Shown here in pieces: positions 12,110 to 22,619 of a DNA stretch of 64,000 bases (position 1 is its first letter; each line of letters starts with the position of its first letter). The stretch is from Bombus terrestris. Its lineage: Eukaryota; Arthropoda; Insecta; Hymenoptera; Apidae. The stretch spans positions 2,294,001-2,358,000 of the forward strand of contig NC_063270.1 of NCBI RefSeq assembly GCF_910591885.1, written 5' to 3'. The notes beneath the pieces are model-generated. The model searched no databases, was not told the DNA's origin, and saw only the letters and a program-made list of their open reading frames with translations. Both the position numbers and the translations under genes were made by a program.

Positions 12110-12934
12110 GAAGTGATGGGCGTGATAGGTTTAGAAGAATCACTTGTGTCGTTAACAATAACAATTTATTTGCTTATGTCTGTGGTATACACTAGCGCGC
12201 CGAAAGCACGGTACAGATATCGGTTAGAGATTACAAGTTCAAGCTCGGCGCGATACTTTACGCGGTGGTTCGAGTCGAGATGATGCACAGATGTCGAGGG
12301 ATTCCGATTCGCTATTACGTACGACTGCGGGCGGACAATTCAGATCGGCGTCTTCCAACTTGCCTCGCGACTCGCGGTAGAACAGAACAGAAATGTAGCG
12401 ATCAAGATTTGGTTAATGGTTTGCTTATAGCGAGACCTGTCGTACTTCGCAGCTTGAGATAGACTGTTTGTTCGAAACCACGGAGTCTTTCCTTTGTCGC
12501 CCCTCGTGTGTTTATTAGATGTACCGTGTGTTTATTAGATGTACCGCGGCGGTCGCCGCGTATGCGTTCTTCTGAGAATTCGGCGAAAGAAATATAGAGA
12601 TATCGATGGTAGATTGGGCACGTCGGTATTGCGCTTTGACGGCATAGCTCTTTGTATCGCGAAGCCGTTGGAAAGTTCCGTGGTCGATGCCGCCACAAAT
12701 TAAAGTTTACTTGAATGCTTCATTTGAAAGATGATCGGCAAACCGTAACAATTGGTATTTTAGAGAATCTTAGCTGCATGGATCCTAAGATTTATAGCGG
12801 GTCCTTAGGCTCGCTGTAAATATTCGGAGAGGGTGTATCGACATCTGGCAATCATCTGTTCGCAAGGTAGAGTCCTTGTGTAGCGGGGCACGGGACAGAA
12901 ACCGTTGGGAAGTTTGCTGTCGAGTGCCGCTACA
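12110..12934 (+). mobile_element. Solo-LTR-like element, family A (copy 2, mosaic)
   Basis: It starts GAAGTGATGGGCGTG and ends GTGCCGCTACA, between direct repeats CCCGT at 12105-12109 and 12935-12939. It is inserted in the reverse transcriptase of R1 copy I. It is 825 bp, longer than copies 1 and 3. The middle (about 12394-12750) is unrelated to the equivalent part of the other copies and includes a 20-bp direct repeat at 12506-12525 and 12526-12545. Confidence 0.75.
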
Positions 12935-13515
12935 CCCGTTTTGTGGAAAGAGGCAAGGATGGTCTTGCTGCCGAAGCCGGGACGGTCACCGGACTCGCCT
13001 TCCGCCTATCGACCGGTGTGCCTTTTGGACGAGGCTGGTAAGCTACTGGAGAGAGTGCTGGCGGCCCGTCTCGAGTCGCACCTGTCCTGGAGTGTCCCCG
13101 GAGTGCACGACAGCTAGTTTGGCTTTCGGAGGGGACGGTCTACGGCAGACGCTGTAGCCTGTGTCCGCTCCCTGGTTGAGAGGGTCGAGCGGCGCGGTTA
13201 CGTGGCGTTGGCCGTGTCGCTGGACGTGGTCAACACCTTCAACAGCATCTCCTTGGACAGGATATACCGGGCCCTCGGGTTTCCTCGGGTACCCGCGTAT
13301 CTGCGAGGTGTGGTCCGGGCAGTTCTCTCGGACCGAAGCATCGTCTACACCGTCCTTGGCGGGGGGATGCCTAAGAGGGCGGTGTACCGCGGGGTTCCGC
13401 AGGGTTTCATGCTGCGTCCGCTGCTGTGGAACATCGCGTAATACGCAGTGCTTTGAGCGCCGATGTCTCCGGAATCGGCACTGGCATGCTACGCCAACGA
13501 CACGTTGGTGCTGGT

Positions 13516-14248
13516 GAGGTGATGGGCGTGATAGGTATAGAAGAATCACTCGGTATAGTTTAACAATATCTATTTATTTGCTTGTGTCCGTGGTATACAC
13601 TAGCGCGGTGAAAGCACGGTACAATTATCGGTTCGAGGTTACAAGTTCAAACTCGGCGCGGAACTTTACGCGGTGGTTCGAGTCGAGACGATTGCACAGA
13701 TGTCCAGAGATTCAGATTCGTTATTACGTACGACCGCGGACGACCGATTCAGATAGGCGTCTTCCAACTTGCTTCGCGGCTCGCGATAGATCCCGAATGC
13801 CTTTGTGTCGCGATGATGCTCCTTAGGAAAACTGTGTTTGGGTGTGTCTAAGGATGCGGAATCATCGGATTCGTTAAGAAAAGCGTTAGTTCAGAGAGTG
13901 AGGGAAATGGACGTCGCTGTTAACTGGCTAAATCGTGAGTTGGTGGTTGGAAAGAGATGGTAACTGCCCTTGAGAGAAAGTTGCTAGCGAGGAGCGTCGT
14001 ACGTGAGAAAAAGCAGATTTCCCGTAGTGGGTGGTATGTGTAGGGACTATTGAGACAAAGACTGTTTGTCCTTTTAGAGAATCTTAGCTGCACGAATCCT
14101 AAGATTTATAGCGAGTCCTTAGGCTCGCTGTAAATATTCGGTGAGAATGCATCGACATCTGGCAATCATCTGTTCGCAAGGTAGAGTCTTTGTGTAGCGA
14201 GGCACGAGACAGAAACCGTTGGGAAGTTTGCTGTCGAGTGCCGCTACA
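13516..14248 (+). mobile_element. Solo-LTR-like element, family A (copy 3)
   Basis: This copy is 733 bp, starts GAGGTGATGGGCG and ends GTGCCGCTACA, with direct repeats CTGGT at 13511-13515 and 14249-14253. It sits right after the YAND box of R1 copy I. It is nearly identical to copy 1 over its whole length, so the two insertions look recent compared with their R1 and family-B hosts. Confidence 0.78.
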
Positions 14249-15838
14249 CTGGTCTGGGGCACGACGTGGGGCAGAACCGTCCATTTGACGGAGCTGGCGA
14301 TAGTCTACGTGATCGCCGCGATCAAGGAATTGGGGCTGAGGGTGTCCCCCGAGAAGTCCGAGGCAATGTGGTTCTACCGCAGGGTCGATCACGGGACGCC
14401 TCCAGCGGGTTATTGCCTGAGGTTGGAGGGGGCCGAGATAGGGGTCGAAACCAACATGAAGTATCTGGGCCTGACCCTCGACAGCCACTGGACCTTCGGC
14501 GCTCACTTCGAGCGCCTGGCACCGTATGTCGAAGCGATGGCGAACGCCTTAGGATGGTTGCTGCCTCGGCTGGGCGGGCCCGACGTCGGAGTGCGCCGGC
14601 AGTACGCCGGCGTGGTGCGATCGAGGCTCCTCTACGGAGCTCCGATCTGGGCGGAGGACCGGATGGACAGCCGCTGCAGTCTCCTAAAGGTCAGGAAGCT
14701 GCACAGGACGGTGGCCATCAGGGTAGTGAGGGTCTTCCGCACCATTTCGGCGGCAGCAGCGTCGGTGCTCGCCGGGTTTCCCCCGTTCGAACTGCAGGCA
14801 CTGAGGTATCGCGAGATTTACCTCCACATTCGGGGTTTGTCGGACCGGGTCGGTCCGGTGGACGCCGACGTTAGGGTTCGGGCTCGGCGGGCCTTGCTCG
14901 ACAGATGGCGCGCCAGCCTCAATATGAGAGCGGACGCGCCAGGGCTGAGGGTCTTCGAGGCCGTCCTTCCAAACTGGGATGTTTGGTTGGACGGTGGCGG
15001 GCACCCTACATGGTGACACAGGTGCTCACTGGACACGGGTGCTTCGGTGAGTACCTGCACCGAATCGGGAAAGAGGCGACTACGCGTTACCACCACTGCG
15101 ATACGAGCGTGGACTCGGCGCTGCACACGCTGGAGTACTGTCCGACGTGGGAGCTGCCGCGCCGCGACCTCATCGTGGAAATCGAATGGGACGTCTCGCC
15201 GCCGGCGATCCTCGAGGCATTGTTGGTGAGCGGGAGAGGGAGGAGGGCTCTGACCTCCTTCTGTGAGCAGGTTATGCTTCGCAAAAAGGCTACGGCGAGG
15301 GTGAGAGTGCAGAACTCCCACCCCGAGAGGATCGGCCGGCGAGGTCGCGGCAGAAGCCGTGGACGCGTTTTGCCGAGGCGCGCTAGATCCACCGCGCTCC
15401 CCAGTGGGGATTAAATTTAGGCACTGGTAGATCAGCGCCTCGAGACCGCCAAGCAGTCCGGTACAGGAACCAGACTACCTTGCACGGCGGCTCCGCCGAC
15501 GAGGCGCGGTATGATGTGACCGCATACCGCTCCATTATGGGATGCATTTTGTGCGGTGGGGGGGGGGCGGTGTGCCGCTCACACCATTTCGCGGATCTCT
15601 CTCGATCACAGCCGGGACAGCCATCGTGGAGGTTTTAGTCGGTTGGAGCCCGGCTTCCCCCCAGAAGCGGCCTGGTGTCCTTGCGGATTTCCTCCACGAC
15701 AAAAAAAAAAAAAGAATGCCCCAAGACTTGCGGATGCAAAGCCGTCGTTGCTCGAGGAGGAAAACGAGGCCCTGTGGAAAGAGTTTGGGGGAATGGCGGT
15801 GAACGCGTCCCAGGATTATTTTCGGGGCGGCAGCTCCT

Positions 15839-16918
15839 TTGTCTGGATCCTCCATCATAAAGGCCATTGAAGAGCGCTTCGGAGATAGGCGACATAGTCG
15901 TGAGGCGCAAGCCAGACAGGATTCGGTGGCGTCGGCTCGCACCAACAGCACCACCCAATTACAATTGCTCCAGAGGGAGCGGCAGGATGAAGAGTGGAAG
16001 GTGGTCGGGCCAAGGAAGAAAGGAAGGAAGAAGGAAGAGGTGAAGAAAATCACAGAAAGGGCGGTGGAGAGCCAAGTCTACGTGGCTTCATCCGCAACAG
16101 ACGCTCAGGCTGGGAGGAGGACAAAGGGCACCCCAAAACCCAGGGCTGCCGCATCGACGGGGACCTCGACGAAAACCCCGAAATGTGTGTTGGTGCAAAC
16201 GGCTAAGAAGGTTGTGCTCCTTCGGTCACCGCGATGATCTGCGGTGACTCTGACCCTCGGTGAGGGGGCGAAAATGTCATATGCGGAGGTGCTGGCGTCG
16301 ACAAATCCTGCTAGCAGAGGTTGGCATCGAGGCGGTTAAGATGCGTAAGGCTACAACCGGCGCTATCATCTTGGAGGTCCCCGGTGATAAAGACCGGAAG
16401 AAGGCGTTCACGCTGGCGACGCGTTTAGCGCAGATCCGGGACCGGGCCACGGTCAGAGTTGCGGCCCCAGCCAGAATGGCGGAGCTGGTCGGGATAGACA
16501 TCTCCGTTTCCAAGGAAGAACTGCAGGACACCTTGACTGCGGGATGCGACGGCACGAAGGTGCAGGTCGGAGAGATCGGAAGCACTAGAAACGGTCTCGG
16601 CTCGGCTTGGGTGCATTGTCCAGTAGTCGGAGCGAGGAAGCTGGCTCAGGCAGGAAAGGTGGCACTGGGATGGTCCATTGCAAGGGTCGAAGCCATGCCA
16701 AGAGGTCCTTGCAATGCTTTAAACGTCTGGAACTAGGGCACGTCGGGGCGACGTGCGTATCGACGGTGGATCAATCACACCTGTGACGAAACTGGGCATC
16801 GCGCTAGGGCTGTACTGCCTCGACAAGTGCTCCCTCTGCGAGTCGCTCGGGGCACCTGCGGCCCACCGGATGGGAGGAACGGCGTGCTGCTCGTCGAAGA
16901 AGGGAAACAAGAGGAAGC
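15839..16918 (+). pseudogene. R1 copy II ORF1 (gag-like)
   Basis: The frame 15839-16237 encodes a charged N-terminal region with a coiled-coil-like glutamine/glutamate/lysine-rich stretch. After frameshifts the core at about 16310-16735 (GIEAVKMRKATTGAII, RNGLGSAWVHCPVVGARK) matches copy I ORF1. Cysteine/histidine clusters at about 16705-16890, in shifted frames, are remnants of the CCHC knuckles. It would have bound element RNA, but is broken in several places. Confidence 0.75.
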
Positions 16919-17034
16919 CATCAATTCGTGACTCTGCCACGAAGAAAATCATAGCGGATCCAGTGTGCACCGAAGAAGATACCAGATGTGCGGTAGATGG
17001 CCGGAAGGAGGCCATGGATTTGGTGCAGTGAATT

Positions 17035-20000
17035 CATGCGCCTTCTCCAGACTAATCTGGGACGGTCAAGACGGGCACAAGATCTGCTCTCCCAGACTAT
17101 CCGAGAGAGCGGGGTCGCCTTGGCGGTGGTGGCTGAGCCGTACTGTATTCCCGATGTCCCCGACTGGGTCGGAGACCTAAATAGCTTGGTAGCTGTAGCA
17201 TGAACACCGACGATGGGTGCCCTGGGGCCCTGCTCGATCGTGGCAGCGGTTATATCGCCGTCGAGTGTTTGTCGAATGTTTCCCCTAACAGCAGCCTGGG
17301 CGCGTTTGAGGACTTTCTGGCCAGGGTTGGAGAATGCGTCAGGAGATACTTTCCCCGCCAGGTGCTCGTCTTGGGGGACTTCAATGCCCACTCTTCGCAA
17401 TGAGGCAACCCCTGAACGGACACACGTGGGAGGATATTGTCAGACTGGACCGCAGGACTAGGACTCCTACTAGTCAACAAAGGCTCGGCGAGCACCTGCG
17501 TGGTTTGGAGGGTGTCGTCCGTGGTTGACGTCACTTGAGCTACCCCCGGCGCCTTCCTACGAGTGTTGGATCGGAGAATGGCCGAGGGGGTCGAGACTCT
17601 TTCGGATCATCTCTACATCTTCATGGAATTGGCGTCTGTAACTACAACTAATGCACCCATCACGCAGGCCTGCAGTACCGGAGGAAGAGCTAAGAGTTCT
17701 CGCCCATCGCCAAGGTGGCGTCTCAAGGAGAGGGACAGCGAGCTGCTCCAGGTGGCAGTTATCGTGGCTGCCTGGAATTGGGATGCGCGTACGAAGTAGG
17801 GAAGCGTCGACAAGGAGGTGAAGGCCCTCCTTCAAGACATGAACGTGGCGTGTGACTCCTTGATGCCGCGCTTTGTACCCGGTAGTAGACACCATCAAGC
17901 CATCCACTGGTGGACACAAGAAATTGCGGAGCTTCGTACTCGTTGTGTCCAGGCCCGCAGAATGTTCCAGAGGGCGCGACGTAGGCGGATTCGCTACAAT
18001 GAAGAGGAAGTCTCCCGCTGCTACGAGGCGTACAGCGGGCGTACAGCGAAGCACGGCACACTCTACAGCGGGAGATCAAGATCGCGAAAGCTCGGTCCTA
18101 GAGGGACCTTGTTCAGATGGTTGAATATGATCCGTGGGGGCGGCCTTACCGAATAGTGATGAAGAAGTTGCGCCCCTATGTCCCCCCCTCCACTGACCGC
18201 AAGTATAGACCCGGTGTTGCTTGCCAACGTCATCGGGATGTTGTGTCCCCGGCAAGACGACAATGATGTGAGGTAGGCACGATCATCCTCCACCTGGACG
18301 GTGGAATGGAAGAAAGAGATGGAGGTCACCGAGGACGAGCTGCTGGAAGCGACGAAGAGGATGGTCTCTCGGGACGTGACACCGGGTCCAGACGGAATAC
18401 CAGGACGGGCTTGGGCGGAATTGATGAACATCATGGCTCCCCGTCTGCGACGTCTCCTTACAAGATGCCTGAGGGAGGGTGTATACCCGCGGGCATGGCG
18501 GATGGCGAAACTGGTCCTGCTAAAGAAGGAGGGTCGCCCCTTGGACTCACCTGCGGCGTACAGACCGGTGTGCCCTCTGGACGAGGTGGGCAAACTCCTT
18601 GAAAAAATAATCGCCACCCGTCTGGAGGCTCATCTATCGCAGCGGGTGTCCGGGTGGCACGACAGCCAGTACGGCTTTCGACGGGGCCGCTTCACCGTCG
18701 ATGCGGTGAATTGTGTAAGGGCCATGGCGGAGGCCATGGTGTCGCAGAACGGGGTGGCATTGGCGGTCTCGCTGGATATAACAAACGCCTTCAACACCAT
18801 TCCCTGGGACGTGGTAATAGAGGTACCTCCCTACCTTATCCGTGTCATCCGAGCCTATCTGAGCGGCAGGTGGATCACCTACAGAAACAATAGAGAGAAA
18901 GAAGCACGAAGGTCGGTTGAGCGGGGTGTTTCACAAAGTTCCGTGTTGGGGCTCATCTTGTGAATCACGGCATATGACTCGGTCCTTCGTTGCCCCCAGC
19001 CTCCGGGCACGGGCATCGTCTGCTATGCCGATGACAGGGACCCAGGGACGATGGTTTTATGAAACACTCAAACTCAGCGAGGTTGTCGTGGCGTGCGCGG
19101 TTCGCGCCTTTCAGGAGCTGGGCTTGAGCGTGTCACCTGCCAAGTCTGAGGCCATTGTGGTTCTTCGATCAACACCGTAGAGGCGTCCCTCCTCTTGGCC
19201 TCTGTGTGAACATCTGCGGAGAGAAAGTACAGGTGGGGCTCCAGATGAAATACCTGGGCCTCACGAGCCAATGGATATTCGGGCCGCACTATGAACTCCT
19301 GGTCCCTAAAGTGACCAACGCCTTATGCGGCCAACGCCTTATGCGGCCTATTGCCAAACATTGGCGGGGCTGGAGTCGAAGTTCGTCAACTATACGAGTG
19401 AGTGATTCGATTCAGGGTGCGGGCCCTGGTGTGGGCGTAAGATCTACTGAGGAATCGTCGCAGCTTACTGCTACTGAGGAGGTTGCAGAGGATTACCTCC
19501 ATCCGAATAGTTAGGAGATATCAGACCATATCCCACATGTCGGCGTCCGTGCTAGCGGCGTCTCCTCCGTTGGAACTACGGACCCTAGCAGTTCGGCGAG
19601 TCAACTGCGGAGCCCGTGCTTGGACAGGGATACACCCTCTGGCGACCAGTCGGTCCGTGACGTTCGGGAGGAGGCAAAGCTCGAAACCTGGGAACGGTGG
19701 CGCATTCAGCTCGCCGCGAAGGATACGGTACGGTCTCATCAAGCCTTTGGAGTGATCCTACCGAACTGGGTGGCCTGGAGAGATCGTGGCGGGCTCCCGC
19801 TGACATACAGGATGACATAGGTGCTCACCGGGCACGGGGCGTTCGGGGAGTTCCTACTAAGGATTCGGCGTGAGTTAACCAGCACGTGTCACCACTGCGA
19901 GGAAGAGGAAGACACGCTACAGCACACGTTAGAGTTCTGTCCGGCGTGGAAGGAACCGCACCATGTCCTACGACTCGCTATCGGCGAGAGTTTGGCCCCC

Positions 20001-20063
20001 GAGGAAATCGTAGAAGCCGTGCTGAGGGGGCAACAGGAGCGCATCTCTGTCTGCTCCTACTGA
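17035..20063 (+). pseudogene. R1 copy II ORF2 (endonuclease plus reverse transcriptase)
   Basis: The endonuclease starts with MRLLQTNLGRSRRAQDLL at 17035 and, after a frameshift, continues in 17200-17403 with LVLGDFNAHSS. The linker follows at 17560-18156. The reverse transcriptase domain runs as a long frame at 18301-18963 (PGPDGIPGRAW, YRPVCPLDEVGKLLEK, YGFRRGRFTVDAV, LAVSLDITNAFNT, ERGVSQSSVLG). The catalytic YADD box is intact at 19024-19035 but is out of frame with that ORF. The C-terminal part at about 19821-20063 retains LTGHGAFGEFLLRIRRE and CHHCEEEEDTLQHTLEFCP. The copy is non-functional. Confidence 0.85.
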
Positions 20064-20107
20064 GAGCAAGTCATGCTCGTAAAGGAGCGCGCCGAGAGAG
20101 AAAGGAT

Positions 20108-20394
20108 GAAAAACCATCTTTGGTTTCAAAGATCTACAATTCGGTGACGGTTTCAACGCTTTTCTAATGTTCATAACCAATGTATTCTAGTTATTTGTAT
20201 TTAGACGATATAACTACTCTTTTTAGAGGTATCTGTCTTATTTTTGGCACGCAGTTTGTCCTTCAGACTATTATATTTAATATTTGCTTCAATCAATTAT
20301 TGCTTCATATCAATATTTACTTTGTGTAAAAAGCATTGATAAATGTAATCTTTGATAAATGAATAAATGTATATCTTAAAAGGTCTTAGAGGGA
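20108..20394. other. Unassigned AT-rich DNA after R1 copy II
   Basis: No gene or known element is recognisable. It may include the junction between the truncated R1 copy and older AT-rich genomic DNA. Confidence 0.4.
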
Positions 20395-20772
20395 AGGACA
20401 AGTAATGATGTTTTGATTTAATAAATAATATTCAAAACAACGAAATGATTACAATATTGTCGCATGTCTTATTATTATACTCGGCTCTCGACTTCCCGAT
20501 TCACACTCTCCGGCTTCTGCACTCGCTCGCTCTCGCTTCTCAACTCACACTCTCCGGCTTCTCAACTAACACTGCCTTTAGCATCCCTTTGTCTTTTCCC
20601 GCCCTATCGCGCACGTGTTCCGAAAACGCCCGTGACCAGGGTCACGCAGGCCTTTTCCACGAAACTATTCACTTGAAAGGACCGACGACACATTGATCTA
20701 CCCGGCGATGCCACGGCTCTCGCGACATTGTTTATGGTTCGGCCGATATCTTAGGCCTTTTGTCCACAATAC
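20395..20772 (-). mobile_element. Possible LTR of an unidentified retrotransposon
   Basis: Read on the minus strand, this starts TGTGGACAAAAGGCC and runs through a moderately GC-rich region. It contains an internal repeat (AGAAGCCGGAGAGTGTGA occurs twice) and a TATA-like AGTATAATAATAAG, and ends near AAATCAAAACATCA. The TG...CA shape and composition suggest an LTR. No matching partner copy and no clear target duplication were found, so this is tentative. Confidence 0.3.
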
Positions 20773-20801
20773 TACATAAATATATATAATAAATAATAAA
20801 A

Positions 20802-21325
20802 ATGCGTGTAATGGTGAAATGTGTTAACAAAGCGCAGCAATTTGAAAGAGACATTTTCAATGTATATATAGCAAAATGCAATAGCATTTACAATATTTAT
20901 GTTGTGGGTGCATATATGTCAGCGATTTGTTGTATATTTGGTCCTTTCTTCTTACTAATTCCAATCACAATAAATGTAGAATATCCATTTGAAGTTGATT
21001 ATATACCAGTAAATATTATCATCTACCTGCATCAGTATGCTCCCATATTCGCATACATTGAACATATTTGTATGTTGACCTATTGTTTTAAGAAACAATT
21101 TCGTTTGAGAAGGTAACGGTAACATTTTACAATTTATGATTTAAACGATAGTTTACATGATATTAACGTTTATTATAAGAAATTTCCACCTATCTAGACA
21201 TGCGAAGGAAGTGATCGAATGTTTTCGCTTTATGGTACTTTACTCGTGGCAACAACAACGTTTAATATAACTTTATTTGGAGCCTTAATGATAATAGCAT
21301 GCGAAGATGATGTTTTGTATACATA
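20802..21325 (+). pseudogene. Odorant receptor (7tm_6 family) relic
   Basis: The frame 20802-21113 contains a segment typical of insect odorant receptors: a hydrophobic membrane span (YMSAICCIFGPFFLLIPI) followed by VEYPFEVDYIPV and IIIYLHQYAPIF, the loop and following helix seen in many hymenopteran receptors. It degenerates after this and stops at 21114. A second piece at about 21195-21325 (KEVIECFRFMVLY, then after a frameshift LVATTTFNITLFGALMII) would fit a later part of the receptor. No complete N- or C-terminus is present. The assignment rests on pattern memory, so a random hydrophobic ORF remains possible. Confidence 0.5.
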
Positions 21326-21329
21326 ATCT

Positions 21330-22619
21330 TCCAAGATGAATTGTGACCAAAGTTTTATTCTTCATTTCTGAGTTGGTAAAGATCTGCAAGAAAGTGGCTG
21401 CAAAATTGACTTTGACCTTAAAATTTAAGGCCAAATTTTTTATTGCATCGTATTCTACTCATCATGAGGATCAAAAGTTTTGATAAAATCATGGGTTCAT
21501 CAAATTCAACTGTTCTCTTGGGAAAAAATATTTTAATTCCATTAGTTTTCCACTTTATTATTTTTATATTAATGTGCTTACATTTTGAGGTCAAATACAG
21601 GGAAAGTAGCGTCTATTGTCACATGTAAATTCATCTTTATATATTCCATACCTTTCTTTCGTTCTTTCTTTCTTTATATTTGGAAGACAATACAATGAAA
21701 ATACGGAAGTGTATAGCGTAGAAATGACAGATATGTCACATTTATTGATCGAATAAGTAAATAAATAGAGATTATTTACAAGACGCAGTAAGTGTTTACA
21801 TGCAATTATTTACATAGAAAATATTATATTTTATTATGTATAATAAATCTTATAGAATTTACGTAGTGTAAATGTTTTGAGAAGTGTATACAATATAAAA
21901 TGGTACTCACAGTCCTTACAAATGAATAAGTACCTACTAAAGATGTTGGTCTGTCGGAAGCCAGTAATATTTTTAGTCAACTGTTTTATGTCAAAGTTTA
22001 CTTTGCGCTTTTCTGTACTGTAAGGCAAATCAATGTCTCGTATGTCAATCATGACCATAAATATGATATTTGTGTATCATTCGGTTGTAGTATAATATCT
22101 GGACTTCACAATATCCGGCTATACCGTCACTTGTGGAGATTTTGAAGTCGTTGAAGTCAAAAATGCGGATTGTACATCACAAAAATAAGGCGTAAGAAGT
22201 TTCGGTTAACTTGTTGATGTGTGACGTCCTTACAAATTTTGACGACGCCTTTTTTTAAATTTAGTACTCGTTCCAGTTTAGTTCGTAACCATTACTCAAT
22301 CGCGAGATCGTTCTACGCGAGGTTAAATATCGGGATTAATTAATAGTACGTCACCGAGTCGGGCATACCTTAATGTAATCAAGGTCCAATTCGCTCTAAG
22401 TAGTCTAATCAATCATCGTTGGCTGGGGTCCTACGTGACGCAAGCGGAGAGCGAGAATGCGAGTGCAGCAGCTACCGGAAACGCAAGTACATCATCTACC
22501 GAGAACGCGGACGCAAATGGAAACTCTCCTTGACCGAGCGCTTCAGTGGTGCCAACCGTGCTTCCTGATCGAAGGAGGTGTCACGTAAACTTGAAACTTA
22601 GATAATAAAAACAAGAAGG
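21330..22619. other. Unassigned intergenic DNA, partly repeat-like
   Basis: Mostly AT-rich with no convincing gene. The part 22430-22560 is GC-richer and has a short open frame on the plus strand rich in Ala, Ser, Glu and Asn (AESENASAAATGNAST). It may be the end of a retrotransposon polyprotein next to the family-B copy. The 74-codon minus frame at 21834-22058 has no recognisable domain. Confidence 0.35.

Larger units (their letters stand above)
10714..15414 (+). pseudogene. R1 copy I ORF2 (endonuclease plus reverse transcriptase)
   Basis: Fragments in several frames add up to an R1-clade ORF2. The endonuclease part is at about 10725-11170, with the family motif LGDFNAH at 11030-11050. The reverse transcriptase starts at about 11931 (VTEEELAEDVRR, PDGVPIRLWKD), resumes after an insertion at 12940 (YRPVCLLDEAGKLLERV, FGFRRGRSTADAV, LAVSLDVVNTFNS, YRGVPQG), and continues to 13515. 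The catalytic box at 13490-13501 reads YAND instead of YADD, so an active-site aspartate is lost. After the second insertion, 14254-15414 holds the thumb and C-terminal domains (MKYLGLTLDSHW, VLTGHGCFGEYLHRIGKE, HTLEYCPTW). Stops at 13117, 13441 and elsewhere confirm it is dead. Confidence 0.85.
9596..15713 (+). mobile_element. R1-clade non-LTR retrotransposon, copy I (degenerate, near full length)
   Basis: GC-rich sequence sharply different from the AT-rich surroundings. It carries in order a gag-like ORF1 with CCHC knuckles, an APE-type endonuclease, a reverse transcriptase, a C-terminal CCHC-like region, a 3' UTR with GGTTTTAGTCGG at about 15630, and a terminal A13 run at 15701-15713. Frameshifts and stops break every ORF. 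Two family-A elements (12110-12934 and 13516-14248) interrupt the reverse transcriptase. The A-run is followed immediately by a second, diverged element of the same clade in the same orientation. The 5' boundary near 9596 is approximate. Confidence 0.85.
15714..20107 (+). mobile_element. R1-clade non-LTR retrotransposon, copy II (degenerate)
   Basis: This begins directly after the A-run of copy I and has the same order of parts: gag-like ORF1, endonuclease, reverse transcriptase and C-terminal region. The two copies are clearly related but diverged, so this is not a recent tandem duplication. Many stops and frameshifts are present. Similarity to copy I ends near 20107, before the 3' UTR, so the 3' end is truncated or replaced. 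Confidence 0.85.

Noticed and set aside
8796..20107. rDNA unit hosting R1 and R2 elements
   Set aside because: No 18S, 5.8S or 28S sequence is visible next to either element.
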